A stretch of DNA of 34,863 nt from Rubripirellula sp. (GTDB taxonomy: Bacteria > Planctomycetota > Planctomycetia > Pirellulales > Pirellulaceae). Shown here one piece after another: positions 8,657 to 17,289 of the stretch. The translations under genes and the position numbers were made by a program. The stretch lies in NCBI GenBank assembly GCA_029213145.1, contig JARGNK010000078.1, positions 1-34,863 on the forward strand, in the 5' to 3' direction. Each line of letters begins with the position of its first letter. Positions within the stretch are counted from its first letter, which is position 1. The notes below the pieces were generated by a model that saw only the letters and a list, made by a program, of their open reading frames with translations, ran no database searches and had not been told where the DNA came from.

Positions 8657-11600
8657 CTATTCCAAGCCTTCCACGCCAGGCGGTGGGATCAACTGGCCAC
8701 CGACGCGCCCGAGCCGAGTTCGCGGCCAGAATCGCGGTTCGATACCGAAACCAAAGCTTACATTGTCTCGCCCCGGATCGACATTGACGCCGAAGCGAAG
8801 CAGTGCCGATTCGCCAATGCGCGTCAACGCGAGTGATTGACCGACATTTCCGGTACTGCCAAAGTCATAAGTGGCCCCCGCTGATGCGATCCACTTCTCA
8901 TTCAATCGGTAGTCGAGTGTGCTTCGTAGGACCGTGCTGCTGATTGGGCCATCCAATGCCAAGAGTCCCACATAAACGTCGCCCACGCCGGGGCGACTGC
9001 TTCGAACACCAGCACTGACAGATTTCAACCCGTTGGGGAAGAAGTCTACGTAGCCATCACTGAGGAGGGTGACGCGGTCGCCGACGTGATATCGAGCATC
9101 AAATGTGGCGGGTCCCAATGTCTCGCCAAAATTGTCTCGCATCGCCTTTGGGAATACTAATAAGTCAAAATCGAGTTGCAGCAGATCGACGATGCGTTCA
9201 CGTCCAGGAAGTCCTCGTTTGGTTTGCCATCGCTGATGCAATCCAAAGCGAAACTGTTCGAGGTCATCAGCAATGACGTCGCTGGGGTTGGTGACCAGTT
9301 GCTGAAAGCCTTGCCGGAAAGCATAGGTTCGAGGGTCAAACTGAGGCGGTAGGACGCCACCAAAGGTGTCTTGAATGAATCGTCGGCGGAATTGTTCCTG
9401 AGCGTTATCATCCAGTGCATCATACAATGGAAGATCATTCAATCCGGCATCGCTGTTGGCGTAAAAATATTCGGCTGTCCATTCAATCTTGTGAGCCAAC
9501 CCACGGACATTCAATAGGCTACTTTGAACCGTTGGGTCGACTCGCCACGCCGATAAACTCGCTTGCAGGCCTGCTTGACCAAGCAAGCGTGTCAAGGGTT
9601 CGCCGTTGGCGGCTTGTCCATAATGAGCCGCCTCGCCCGATGCATTGGGGACGACTTTGACTGGGCCAATTTGGATTGGCATAGTCAATTCTTGCCGCGT
9701 CGAGGCGACCACGCCCTCGCTCTGAATCTCACCAGGTAAAGGTGAATACTCAGCGGCCTCCGCCGGGTCGGTTGGCAGAGTGGCGACATTCAATTTTTGG
9801 TAGCCGACTTTACTGTGGGTGTTCCAGGTCAACCAGTTTTTCAGCAATGATCCGCCAAGCAAGTAGTGATCGAGTTGCGGCAGGTGTTCGGTTTCCATGA
9901 AGAAATCATTGACTTGAACATTGGCCGACAGATCAAACAGTTGATTGCGGTAATAGCGACGCAACTGTAATGCCGTTCGAGCATCAACTTGCTGATCCCA
10001 TTCGTTTTCGAGGTACTGTTCCAAGAAGTTGCGATCACTGATCCAGCCGATTTCAGCGATCAGCTCGTATCCGCTCCAGAATTTCTGCCGATGCTGCAGC
10101 AGTGAACGCCCTCGAGTTGTTGTTTCCGGTTTCAGGAGCATGCGGTCTCGACCTAAACGGTCCAAGCCGTCGTCCTTAATAATCCAGGTATCAAAGAGAC
10201 CCTGGGTCGGTCCTGCTAAGCCACAGAAACCAGGTACCGAATACTGGAGCGTTGTGCCGGCAGCAGGTCCCCGATCGCTGAGATAATCGAGGGAGAGATC
10301 CCAGTCCAGGTCCGGGGGCGCATCATCGATCCCAAATAATTGCAACAGATCAAGGTCAAGGAAGAACTGCGTTCCAAAGGTGTCATCATTCTTGACTTTG
10401 ATGCCCGAGATGTAATAGCCGGGCCGCTCCAAGCTGGTTGAAAACGTTGGCCAGTAAAGCAGGGGCACGCCTGAGATGTAAACAAAGTTATCGCTGCTCT
10501 CCACAAATGGCTCACGATCAATCCGCGGTTGGCCCGTCACTGGATCCAAGCTGGTTCGCTGTCGGTCGGTCAGACGTAAGCGTTCGCTTTGCAACCAATA
10601 TCTCGGCACTCCCATGCGGCTGCTGGTCACCGCTGCGTCAAAAGCGATAAAGTTTCCATTGGAAACTTGTTGCATAACGTCCGCTTTCAATCGGACGACC
10701 CCTTGGTACTCGGGGATTGTCGTGATCGCTTCGGCATTGAGTACCATGCCTTGTTGTGACGTGATGTTGTAGTACATCGACTCGGCATAGATGATCCGTT
10801 CGCCTTGGCGAAAAACGATGTCGCCTTCGAGATAAAGTTCGCCATCGGCTTGCGATAAGTCACCTGTTCCGTTGAATAGATCTGTGACCAATGGTAGCCA
10901 GCCAACCACGCGATCGGCGGATAGCGAAATCGTGCCGAGCTCCATCAAGCCGCCGCCGGGAAGCTGAGCTGTCACATCTCGAACCAAGACAGTCACACCA
11001 CCTCGTGCTAGGACGACTGTTTCGCCGAGTTCGGGACGGTTGATCGTTTCAATGGTTGGCGGCATCGAAGCACCGCGAGCCAAAATTTCGACACTCCTTG
11101 ACCCGCCGCCAGTGAAAAATTGAAAACCGCCGGTTGTGGCGCCATCGGACAGTGTGATCGGCGGCGCAGTGGATGAGTTGCCGGGCCCGTTGGGACTTGG
11201 CAGCGTATTCAGGCTGGGGAGTGTGTTGGTCGCACTATCTGGAATGGGCGCGGGAACCGTCTCACTAAACTGAACCGTTTGAACGATCGTATCCGCTTGC
11301 TCGCTCGGCAGATGCTTCAGCAGTCGAGGTGATTGTTTTGGTGGTCCGCGAAATTGCGGAGCCTGAAAGCTCGGATCGTCTGAACTCAGTAATGTGAATG
11401 CCTGCGGCGAGTTGCTTCCGCGTTCGATGACGACTCTCGATCGAACTTTGCCAGGCGGTCCGTCGACGACCACGAGGATCGATTCACCTCGCAACTGGCG
11501 ATCACCCTGTTGGATTACCGCATCGCCTTGCAGTAGGGATGCTTCCGCATCGCCAAGTTGCCAGCGGTTGAGAGCGTTCCCACTGAACTGAATTTCGGGG

Positions 11601-11773
11601 GCAGCAGAGGTGTCTGAAATTGGTGTCGGGGCTGCCGGTGATTGAGCAGACAATTGTGGGCAAATGAACGACAGAACAAGTGATGTGATCAGCGCAGCGG
11701 CAAACGACAAAGATCGGTGGCGGTGGCGATCTATGTTCCTGTTGAGTTTCGAGGTGGCTCGTTTGCCGACCAA
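8657..11773 (-). CDS. lptD: LptD/OstA-like outer-membrane LPS-assembly protein
   Basis: The 1038-aa precursor has a Sec signal peptide (basic residues 1-21, then SLSFAAALITSLVLSFICP, cleavage near LSAQ at about residue 44). The N-terminal part holds OstA-type short beta repeats such as GDAVIQQGDRQLRGESILV. A second OstA-like segment includes ELYLEGDIVFRQGERIIYAE. The LptD pattern WPTFSTSLERPGYYISGIK follows, and then a long region rich in alternating aromatic/polar strands consistent with a beta-barrel. LptD inserts lipopolysaccharide into the outer leaflet, so this argues for a Gram-negative-type envelope. It is longer than E. coli LptD (784 aa), because of a Pro/Ser/Thr-rich linker after the signal. 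The start is the TTG at 11773, which gives the needed basic n-region; no ATG is available before the signal core. dgkA follows 2 nt downstream. Confidence 0.8.
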   Translation of the reverse strand: MVGKRATSKLNRNIDRHRHRSLSFAAALITSLVLSFICPQLSAQSPAAPTPISDTSAAPEIQFSGNALNRWQLGDAEASLLQGDAVIQQGDRQLRGESILVVVDGPPGKVRSRVVIERGSNSPQAFTLLSSDDPSFQAPQFRGPPKQSPRLLKHLPSEQADTIVQTVQFSETVPAPIPDSATNTLPSLNTLPSPNGPGNSSTAPPITLSDGATTGGFQFFTGGGSRSVEILARGASMPPTIETINRPELGETVVLARGGVTVLVRDVTAQLPGGGLMELGTISLSADRVVGWLPLVTDLFNGTGDLSQADGELYLEGDIVFRQGERIIYAESMYYNITSQQGMVLNAEAITTIPEYQGVVRLKADVMQQVSNGNFIAFDAAVTSSRMGVPRYWLQSERLRLTDRQRTSLDPVTGQPRIDREPFVESSDNFVYISGVPLLYWPTFSTSLERPGYYISGIKVKNDDTFGTQFFLDLDLLQLFGIDDAPPDLDWDLSLDYLSDRGPAAGTTLQYSVPGFCGLAGPTQGLFDTWIIKDDGLDRLGRDRMLLKPETTTRGRSLLQHRQKFWSGYELIAEIGWISDRNFLEQYLENEWDQQVDARTALQLRRYYRNQLFDLSANVQVNDFFMETEHLPQLDHYLLGGSLLKNWLTWNTHSKVGYQKLNVATLPTDPAEAAEYSPLPGEIQSEGVVASTRQELTMPIQIGPVKVVPNASGEAAHYGQAANGEPLTRLLGQAGLQASLSAWRVDPTVQSSLLNVRGLAHKIEWTAEYFYANSDAGLNDLPLYDALDDNAQEQFRRRFIQDTFGGVLPPQFDPRTYAFRQGFQQLVTNPSDVIADDLEQFRFGLHQRWQTKRGLPGRERIVDLLQLDFDLLVFPKAMRDNFGETLGPATFDARYHVGDRVTLLSDGYVDFFPNGLKSVSAGVRSSRPGVGDVYVGLLALDGPISSTVLRSTLDYRLNEKWIASAGATYDFGSTGNVGQSLALTRIGESALLRFGVNVDPGRDNVSFGFGIEPRFWPRTRLGRVGGQLIPPPGVEGLE

Positions 11774-12051
11774 AGGTGTCCTATCCCTCCACTTAGTGTC
11801 GCTGGTCCAAAGTGGACCGGTGGGCGGAGTCTACGAAGAGAAATCCGCATATCACAACCGCGAATCGGGGTCTGAAAGGCCGGAAAATCGCGTGGAACGG
11901 AGGATTTATGCCGTGAAACTGATCTTGGAAATCGGGGAGAGCAAAAACCGGGACTGACGAGGATAAAATCGTCGCACCGTCGGGGGAGGATGGAGGCTTG
12001 CCGCCGAGCTAAGGATGGTGGCGGACGGGTACGCCCAAGTGGGTAAGTCCT

Positions 12052-12075
12052 AGAGTCCCAGGGAGAGTCCCAGGG
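12052..12075. repeat. 12-bp tandem duplication
   Basis: AGAGTCCCAGGG occurs twice head to tail, at 12052-12063 and 12064-12075, with no mismatch. It lies in the non-coding stretch upstream of lptD. It may be simple replication slippage or a repeated protein-binding site. Confidence 0.85.
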
Positions 12076-12182
12076 ATGGGATTCACGCTGCCTAGTCTGA
12101 AGGATCAGAGGCGGTATTTTGGATTCTCCATGGTGACGCACCAAACACTCAGACCCCGTTTTGGGGAACCGATTGCACCTAC

Positions 12183-12236
12183 AACCCAGAATGCAAATCC
12201 AACCCAGAATATAAATCCAACTCAGAATAGAAGTCT
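12183..12236. repeat. Three tandem copies of an 18-bp repeat
   Basis: The units are AACCCAGAATGCAAATCC (12183-12200), AACCCAGAATATAAATCC (12201-12218) and the more diverged AACTCAGAATAGAAGTCT (12219-12236). They are AT-richer than their surroundings and lie about 65 bp from the SGNH hydrolase stop codon. The period is a multiple of three. The only frame reading through on plus (12076-12309) gives a 77-aa product with an NPTQN repeat, which I do not accept as a gene. Confidence 0.85.
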
Positions 12237-12299
12237 GTCGAGCGGGACTCTCGAAGTCCTTTTTTTGGGTAATGCAGGTTGGATGCTGTCATTCGCAAA

Positions 12300-13100
12300 T
12301 TACTTTTGACCCGACGACCCGTCGGCATCATTTTCGGCTGCTTGTTGAGCCTGGTACTCTGTTTCCATCCGCAGCACCTCATCCAGTCGTTGACGAATGA
12401 TCGATGACCAAAGCTTATAACCTTCGTCGTTCAAATGCAGTTCATCAGATACGAACAACTCAGTCCGCGGTTGCGAGTCGGGATCTAAGTATTGCTCTGC
12501 CGTGGCAATGAAGTAAGTGCTTGGCGTTGAGAGGGCGATCTCTCGGATACGAGCGTTCAGCTCGCGAATTTTTGGCCAGACAGCCCAGCGTTTGGCGGTC
12601 GGGGTAACTTCGATCAGTAGCACGGGCGCGTCGGGTTGGTGAGCTTTGGACACTGCGATGACGTGGCGGATGAATTGTTCAACTTCATCAGGCGTGTTGT
12701 CTGTGGTTTTTCCCGAGATGTCATTGCCAACAAAGATCACGACTGCTCGATACGAGTGAGGACGGATCAGCCGCTTTGAAAAAATCGCCACGTTGCTGTA
12801 CTTCGAACCACCATAGCCCCTTTGAATTGGATGGTAGGGAGCCATGTCGACCGCGATCTTGTCCCATCGGCGGATGCTGCTGCTGCCCAAAAACAGGATG
12901 GAGTCTTCGGGATGAGTTTCTGATTCGTTTAACTTCTCCAAACGCTGGATTTCTTTTTCCCAACGTTCGACAGCGGCTTCACGATAAGAATCCAAAAACG
13001 ATTCGTCCAATTGGTCAGTTGCTTGGCCCGAGGACAGGTTGTTGCCAGCTAGTAGGAAAGCCAGGCTGAAAAAAATTCGGATCCAAGTTACTTGGTTCAT
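12300..13100 (-). CDS. Secreted SGNH/GDSL-type hydrolase
   Basis: Read from the ATG at 13100 the protein is 266 aa and opens with a signal peptide (MNQVTWIRIFFSLAFLLAGN, cleavage near SSGQA). The open frame extends further upstream, but that part overlaps pncA and lacks export features. Catalytic blocks are ILFLGSSSIRRW (block I, nucleophile Ser74), GYGGSKYSNV (block II glycine), FVGNDI (block III, Asn126) and DELHLND (block V Asp/His). These hydrolases cut esters, often acetyl groups on polysaccharides, outside the cytoplasm; the substrate here is unknown. The ATG sits 2 nt after the pncA stop, so expression is probably coupled to pncA although the functions look unrelated. Confidence 0.85.
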   Translation of the reverse strand: MNQVTWIRIFFSLAFLLAGNNLSSGQATDQLDESFLDSYREAAVERWEKEIQRLEKLNESETHPEDSILFLGSSSIRRWDKIAVDMAPYHPIQRGYGGSKYSNVAIFSKRLIRPHSYRAVVIFVGNDISGKTTDNTPDEVEQFIRHVIAVSKAHQPDAPVLLIEVTPTAKRWAVWPKIRELNARIREIALSTPSTYFIATAEQYLDPDSQPRTELFVSDELHLNDEGYKLWSSIIRQRLDEVLRMETEYQAQQAAENDADGSSGQK

Positions 13101-13102
13101 GC

Positions 13103-13720
13103 TTAAATCGAGAAATCGTAGGGTTCGATGATTTCGGCGCCGGCCGATCGCATGGCAGCGATAGCGTCGTCGATATCGTTTGGAAACAGGTTGATGCCAC
13201 GGCAGCCATCCAATAATACGCGTGTCGGATACTCTAATCGCAAAGCATCGAGAACGCTGAACTTGACGCAATACTCGGTTGCTAAACCCATGACGCTGAT
13301 ATGACGAACCCCGACACTCCGCAGGTGGTCATCCAAACCGGTGGCTTGTCTTTGGCCGTTGTCATAAAAACCGCTGTAACTGTCGATGTTAGGGCAGGTT
13401 CCTTTCTGGACGATGTGGTCGATGCGATCTAGATTCAAGTCTGCTGCTAATTCGGCACCGCGGGTTCCTTGAATGCAGTGATCTGGCCAGGCAACTTGCG
13501 TGAGTCCATCCAGCTGAAACTGGTCACCAATCTCGACATCCTGTTGCTGGCTCGCGAAGCTTCCGTGGTTCGCCGGATGCCAATCCTGAGTTGCGACCAC
13601 ATAATCAGCTCGCTGCATTTCCTGGTTCGCAACCGCAATTACTTGGTCTCCCTCCGGCACTGCTAGCGGACCGTTGGGCAAAAAATCGTTTTGGATATCA
13701 ATCAGGATCAGAGCATGCAT
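13103..13720 (-). CDS. pncA: Nicotinamidase
   Basis: The 205-aa cysteine hydrolase converts nicotinamide to nicotinate and ammonia, the first step of the deamidating NAD salvage route. The catalytic triad is visible as Asp8 (LILIDIQNDF), Lys106 (QKGTCP) and Cys151 (GLATEYCVKFS). The metal-binding residues match Asp46 and His48 (TQDWHP), His52 (NHGSF) and His81 (WPDHC). The length is typical for bacterial PncA. The next enzyme of the pathway, PncB, is encoded 2 kb away on the same strand but separated by an opposite-strand gene. The SGNH hydrolase gene begins 2 nt after the stop. The gene is divergent from the DUF885 gene, with 114 bp between starts for both promoters. Confidence 0.95.
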   Translation of the reverse strand: MHALILIDIQNDFLPNGPLAVPEGDQVIAVANQEMQRADYVVATQDWHPANHGSFASQQQDVEIGDQFQLDGLTQVAWPDHCIQGTRGAELAADLNLDRIDHIVQKGTCPNIDSYSGFYDNGQRQATGLDDHLRSVGVRHISVMGLATEYCVKFSVLDALRLEYPTRVLLDGCRGINLFPNDIDDAIAAMRSAGAEIIEPYDFSI

Positions 13721-13834
13721 CTCAACAGCTTACTGGTTCTTGCTTCGATTCGCGCGGCCCGACATGCTGCCCGTTCCGGTTAAGATGTCTCAGCAACGTA
13801 TTTTGTCCCTAACCGTCTTTGCCCATTTGATCGC

Positions 13835-15619
13835 ATGTTCAGTAGTACAAGACTTTCAGTGACCCGGCTTTTCGCAGCGTTTATCATCCTGTCGATGGTG
13901 CCTGGCAACCTGACCGCAGCTCCGTCAGCGGTCAAAGCAAAATTATCGGAATTGCTCGACGAGGTATGGGACTTCGAACTGACTGAGTCCCCCATGCTGG
14001 CCACGAATATCGGTGATCCCAGGGGGCAAGACCGGTTGGCCGATGTCAGCTTGGTGGCGATTCAGCGGCGAACTAAGCGGCGGGCTGAGTTTCTAGAGCG
14101 GCTCAGAAAAATCAATTTCGACGCTCTTTCCCCGATGCAACAAATTGATTTCGAAATGTTGCGGCTCCGTTTGGACGGCCAATTGGCCGACGATGATTTC
14201 CAGACGCATCTGATGCCGATTAACAATCGCGAAGGTTTTCATATCAGTTTTCCAGAATTACCGCGCGAGATGAATCCGAAATCTGAACAGGATTTTGCGA
14301 ACTACCTTGCACGACTTCGAGACTTTGCACGCTATACCGACCAGCACATCGAACTGCTGCGCGGCGGCATCCGAGCTGGGCTGACGCAACCGGCGATCAT
14401 CATGCGAGATTCACCCGGACAGGCTGAAGCGCATGTTGTGAAGAATCCGAGAGATTCGTTGCTGTTTACCAATATCTCCGATGAATCTCGTCGCGGATTG
14501 GGAGATCAGTGGCCAGCGATCGAGAAAGAAATCATCGAGGCGATTGAAAGTAGTGTGATTCCTGCCTACCGTCGCTTTGCTGAGTTCTTGAAGAAAGAAT
14601 ATTTGCCAGCCTGTCGAGGACAGATCGGCGCTGCATCTTTGCCACGAGGCCGACAGTTTTATCAGGATCGCGTGAGGCGTTTTACAACACTCGATCTTAC
14701 CCCAGAAGAGTTGCATCAAACCGGCCTTCAAGAGAACGCGCGGATTCGTAGCGAGATGGAGGCAATTCGAGAATCCGTCGGGTTTGAGGGTGATCTGACT
14801 GCCTTTTTGGAGTATTTGCGGACCGATCCGAAGTTCTACCCAAAAACGGCTGACGAGCTACTCAAAGAGGTCGCGTTGATCTTGAAAAAGGCGGACGGTC
14901 GGCTGCCGGAATTGTTCGGTCGCTTGCCAAGGATTCCTTATGGAATTCGTGAGATTCCAGCCTACATTGCGCCCCAAACGACTTCTGCCTATTACTGGCC
15001 GCCTGCAACCGACGGTTCACGCGCAGGGTTCTACTACATCAATACATACAACTTGTCCTCGCGACCGTTGTATCAGTTGGAGTCCTTGTCGATGCATGAG
15101 GCAGTGCCGGGGCATCACTTGCAATTAGCGCTGCAGGCCGAGTTGACAGATTTGCATCCAATGAGCCGCCAAAGCAATTTCACCGCGTTCATCGAAGGTT
15201 GGGCACTCTACAGCGAACGCCTCGGGAAAGAGATCGGTTTCTACAAAGATCCCTACCAGGACTTCGGACGCTTGAGCATGGAAGCTTGGCGGGCGAGCCG
15301 CTTGGTCGTTGATACAGGAATCCATTGGATGGGTTGGTCGCGTGAAAAGGCGATCGATTACATGAAAAATAATACTGCGTTGAGCGAACACAATTGCGTC
15401 GCCGAAATCGATCGTTACATCGGTTGGCCGGGACAATCACTGGCATACAAAACGGGTGAAATTGCCATTCGTCGAATGCGGCTTGAAGCCGAACAGCGTC
15501 TTGGCGAACGATTCGATATCCGGGCATTCCACGACAAGGTATTAGAGGCAGGGTCAATTCCACTGCCGTTGCTGCAGAGTCGGATTGAGGAATGGATTGC
15601 AGGTGTGGAGCAGGAATGA
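13835..15619 (+). CDS. DUF885 family secreted metallopeptidase-like protein
   Basis: The 594-aa protein starts with a signal peptide (basic N-terminus, core LFAAFIILSMVPGN, cleavage near TAAPS) and is then largely helical. The DUF885 hallmark HEAVPGHH lies at residues 421-428. It fits a zinc-binding HExxxGHH gluzincin motif, followed by EGWALYSERLG, whose Glu is a plausible third ligand. Other family blocks are AYYWPPATDGSRAGFYYIN before the motif and RLVVDTGIHWMGW after it. The family is annotated as putative carboxypeptidases, but the physiological substrate is not known. The gene is alone on plus, between pncA and pncB, which both run on minus. Confidence 0.88.
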   Translation: MFSSTRLSVTRLFAAFIILSMVPGNLTAAPSAVKAKLSELLDEVWDFELTESPMLATNIGDPRGQDRLADVSLVAIQRRTKRRAEFLERLRKINFDALSPMQQIDFEMLRLRLDGQLADDDFQTHLMPINNREGFHISFPELPREMNPKSEQDFANYLARLRDFARYTDQHIELLRGGIRAGLTQPAIIMRDSPGQAEAHVVKNPRDSLLFTNISDESRRGLGDQWPAIEKEIIEAIESSVIPAYRRFAEFLKKEYLPACRGQIGAASLPRGRQFYQDRVRRFTTLDLTPEELHQTGLQENARIRSEMEAIRESVGFEGDLTAFLEYLRTDPKFYPKTADELLKEVALILKKADGRLPELFGRLPRIPYGIREIPAYIAPQTTSAYYWPPATDGSRAGFYYINTYNLSSRPLYQLESLSMHEAVPGHHLQLALQAELTDLHPMSRQSNFTAFIEGWALYSERLGKEIGFYKDPYQDFGRLSMEAWRASRLVVDTGIHWMGWSREKAIDYMKNNTALSEHNCVAEIDRYIGWPGQSLAYKTGEIAIRRMRLEAEQRLGERFDIRAFHDKVLEAGSIPLPLLQSRIEEWIAGVEQE

Positions 15620-15686
15620 TTTAGATGCTTCCACTAGTGACGGTGCTTCCTCAAGGGGCACTCGCTAGGCCGCGTGCTCTGGTGAA

Positions 15687-15709
15687 CACGCTTTGTGTTG
15701 AACAAAGTG
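15687..15709. terminator. Imperfect hairpin between convergent genes
   Basis: CAC-(GC bulge)-TTTGT pairs with ACAAAGTG around the loop GTTGA. It lies in the 138-bp space where DUF885 (plus) and pncB (minus) converge. There is no T-run on either side, so an intrinsic terminator is only a possibility. Confidence 0.25.
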
Positions 15710-15757
15710 AGCTAGGTGCGATTTGATCGCAAGCCGCTCGCGAAGATGAAATGCTTG

Positions 15758-17191
15758 TCAGTTGCAAGCGGCGATTAAGTCCCGTTTTTGTTCGGCTAGC
15801 TTTGGGTCCAGTCCAATTGGATAGTTAGAAGCCTTGGCCCATGCCTGCTTTTGCGAGTTGGCATGCTGCTGAATTTCGGTCAGTGAGGGTAGTTCGGTAA
15901 CGATCTTTCCATCTCGCATTACAGGCTGAAGCAAATCTTCACTGCGGTCCCAATTTGAAACCGTCACGACCCCATTACGATCCCCGAACAATTCTACACG
16001 CCCATCATCGGGTTGGCCGAGCAACTCGCTGTAGACGACATCGCCGACCATTTGATTATCGTTCCAATATCGACGCACTTGTTGAATGCCCGGCGTCGAT
16101 GTTTTGATCGGCAGTTCCGAGAGTTTGATGCGTGGTTGCCACTGGTTTTGGTCATCCTGAATCGCACCCAATTTGTAGACACCTCCCAGTGCTGGTTGGT
16201 CACGTGCTGTGACAAGATTGGTGCCGACGCCCCAGACGGCGATCGTCGCATGTTTCTGCTTCAGTTTCTTAATTTCGTGTTCGTCCAAGTCGTTGCTCGC
16301 GACGATCAGAGCGTCAGGAAAGCCCTGCTGATCGAGTCGCTGGCGTGCTCGGATACTTAAATCAGCCAAATCTCCCGAATCGAGACGGATTCCAATCATC
16401 TCGTGACCGCGACTGCGCAACCGATGTCCGATTTCGATTGCGTGATCGACACCTTGGATGGTGTCGTAAGTATCAACCAGAAAGACGCAGTTGTTTGGCA
16501 AGGCACTGGCGTACGCGTCAAACGCTGTCTTTTCATCGTCAAACGACATCACCCAACTATGTGCGTGGGTTCCGGCGACAGGGATTCCAAAGATGCGACC
16601 CGCCATCACATTGCTCGTTGCGTGGCACCCGCCAATGAACGAAGCGCGGGAGGCAGAGAGTGCACCATCGATACCCTGCGCGCGACGAAGCCCGAATTCG
16701 AGTACGCGATCGCCTTGTGCTGCTGCGCATACTCGCGCTGCTTTGGTTGCGATCAAGGTTTGAAAGTTGATCAAATTCAGAAGAGCTGTTTCCACCCACT
16801 GGCAGTGCCAAAGCGGTCCCTCGATTCTCATCAAAGGTTGATGAGCGAAAACGATTGAGCCTTCGCGGATGGCATCAACATTCAGTTCTAGATGCATCCC
16901 CGCAAGTGCTTCCAGAAAACCTTCTGAAAACAGTGGCTTCCCATCATTGCCGCATAGTGTCCGAAGATAGGCCACATCCTCTGCTTCAACCTGAAAGTCA
17001 TGCAGCCACTTTAAGGCCGTTTCTAATCCGGCGGCGATGGCGTAATCACCACCAAAGGGGCACTGTCGAAAAAAGAGATGAAAAACGGCTCGCCGTTCAT
17101 GAATTCGATTTCGCCAATACCCGAAACCCATTGTCAGTTGATAGAGGTCAGTTAGTAACGCAAGCGAGGGGGCGTACAAGGAATCGATCAT
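15758..17191 (-). CDS. pncB: Nicotinate phosphoribosyltransferase
   Basis: The 477-aa enzyme condenses nicotinate with PRPP to nicotinate mononucleotide, the rate-setting step of the Preiss-Handler salvage pathway. Family blocks are LLTDLYQLTMGFGYW (residues 12-26), ETALLNLINFQTLIATKAAR (134-153), FGLRRAQG (166-173), GTHAHSWVMSF (207-217, holding the histidine region that is phosphorylated in this family), RLDSGDL and SNDLDE. The size matches the longer bacterial PncB class. It is the last gene of a minus-strand run, 98 nt downstream of the GcvH-like gene, and starts at an ATG at 17191. With pncA it completes the nicotinamide to NaMN route. Confidence 0.95.
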   Translation of the reverse strand: MIDSLYAPSLALLTDLYQLTMGFGYWRNRIHERRAVFHLFFRQCPFGGDYAIAAGLETALKWLHDFQVEAEDVAYLRTLCGNDGKPLFSEGFLEALAGMHLELNVDAIREGSIVFAHQPLMRIEGPLWHCQWVETALLNLINFQTLIATKAARVCAAAQGDRVLEFGLRRAQGIDGALSASRASFIGGCHATSNVMAGRIFGIPVAGTHAHSWVMSFDDEKTAFDAYASALPNNCVFLVDTYDTIQGVDHAIEIGHRLRSRGHEMIGIRLDSGDLADLSIRARQRLDQQGFPDALIVASNDLDEHEIKKLKQKHATIAVWGVGTNLVTARDQPALGGVYKLGAIQDDQNQWQPRIKLSELPIKTSTPGIQQVRRYWNDNQMVGDVVYSELLGQPDDGRVELFGDRNGVVTVSNWDRSEDLLQPVMRDGKIVTELPSLTEIQQHANSQKQAWAKASNYPIGLDPKLAEQKRDLIAACN

Positions 17192-17289
17192 TGATTTTGC
17201 TAGTTGGTTCGACGTTGGGAATCGGCCGCGATCGAATCTTCATCGTTAGTGAGGCTAGCCATGCGATCGAACGAGTCACCATTCCGAAA

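Larger units (their letters stand above)
11774..12299. other. 526-bp gene-free region between lptD start and SGNH hydrolase stop
   Basis: No open frame here resembles a known protein. The region should hold the minus-strand promoter of lptD, but I cannot place convincing -35/-10 boxes. It contains two sets of short direct repeats, at 12052-12075 and 12183-12236, listed separately. No hairpin followed by a T-run is visible. Confidence 0.5.

Noticed and set aside
11731..12144. 137-aa minus-strand frame upstream of lptD
   Set aside because: It overlaps the lptD start in another frame, is Arg/Pro-rich and shows nothing recognisable.
12183..12236. Possible CRISPR remnant
   Set aside because: Eighteen-bp units follow each other without spacers and no cas genes are present.
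12076..12309. 77-aa plus-strand frame with an NPTQN repeat
   Set aside because: The repeat comes from the 18-bp array. The rest has no motif or export signal, and the end overlaps the SGNH hydrolase stop. Low chance of being a gene.
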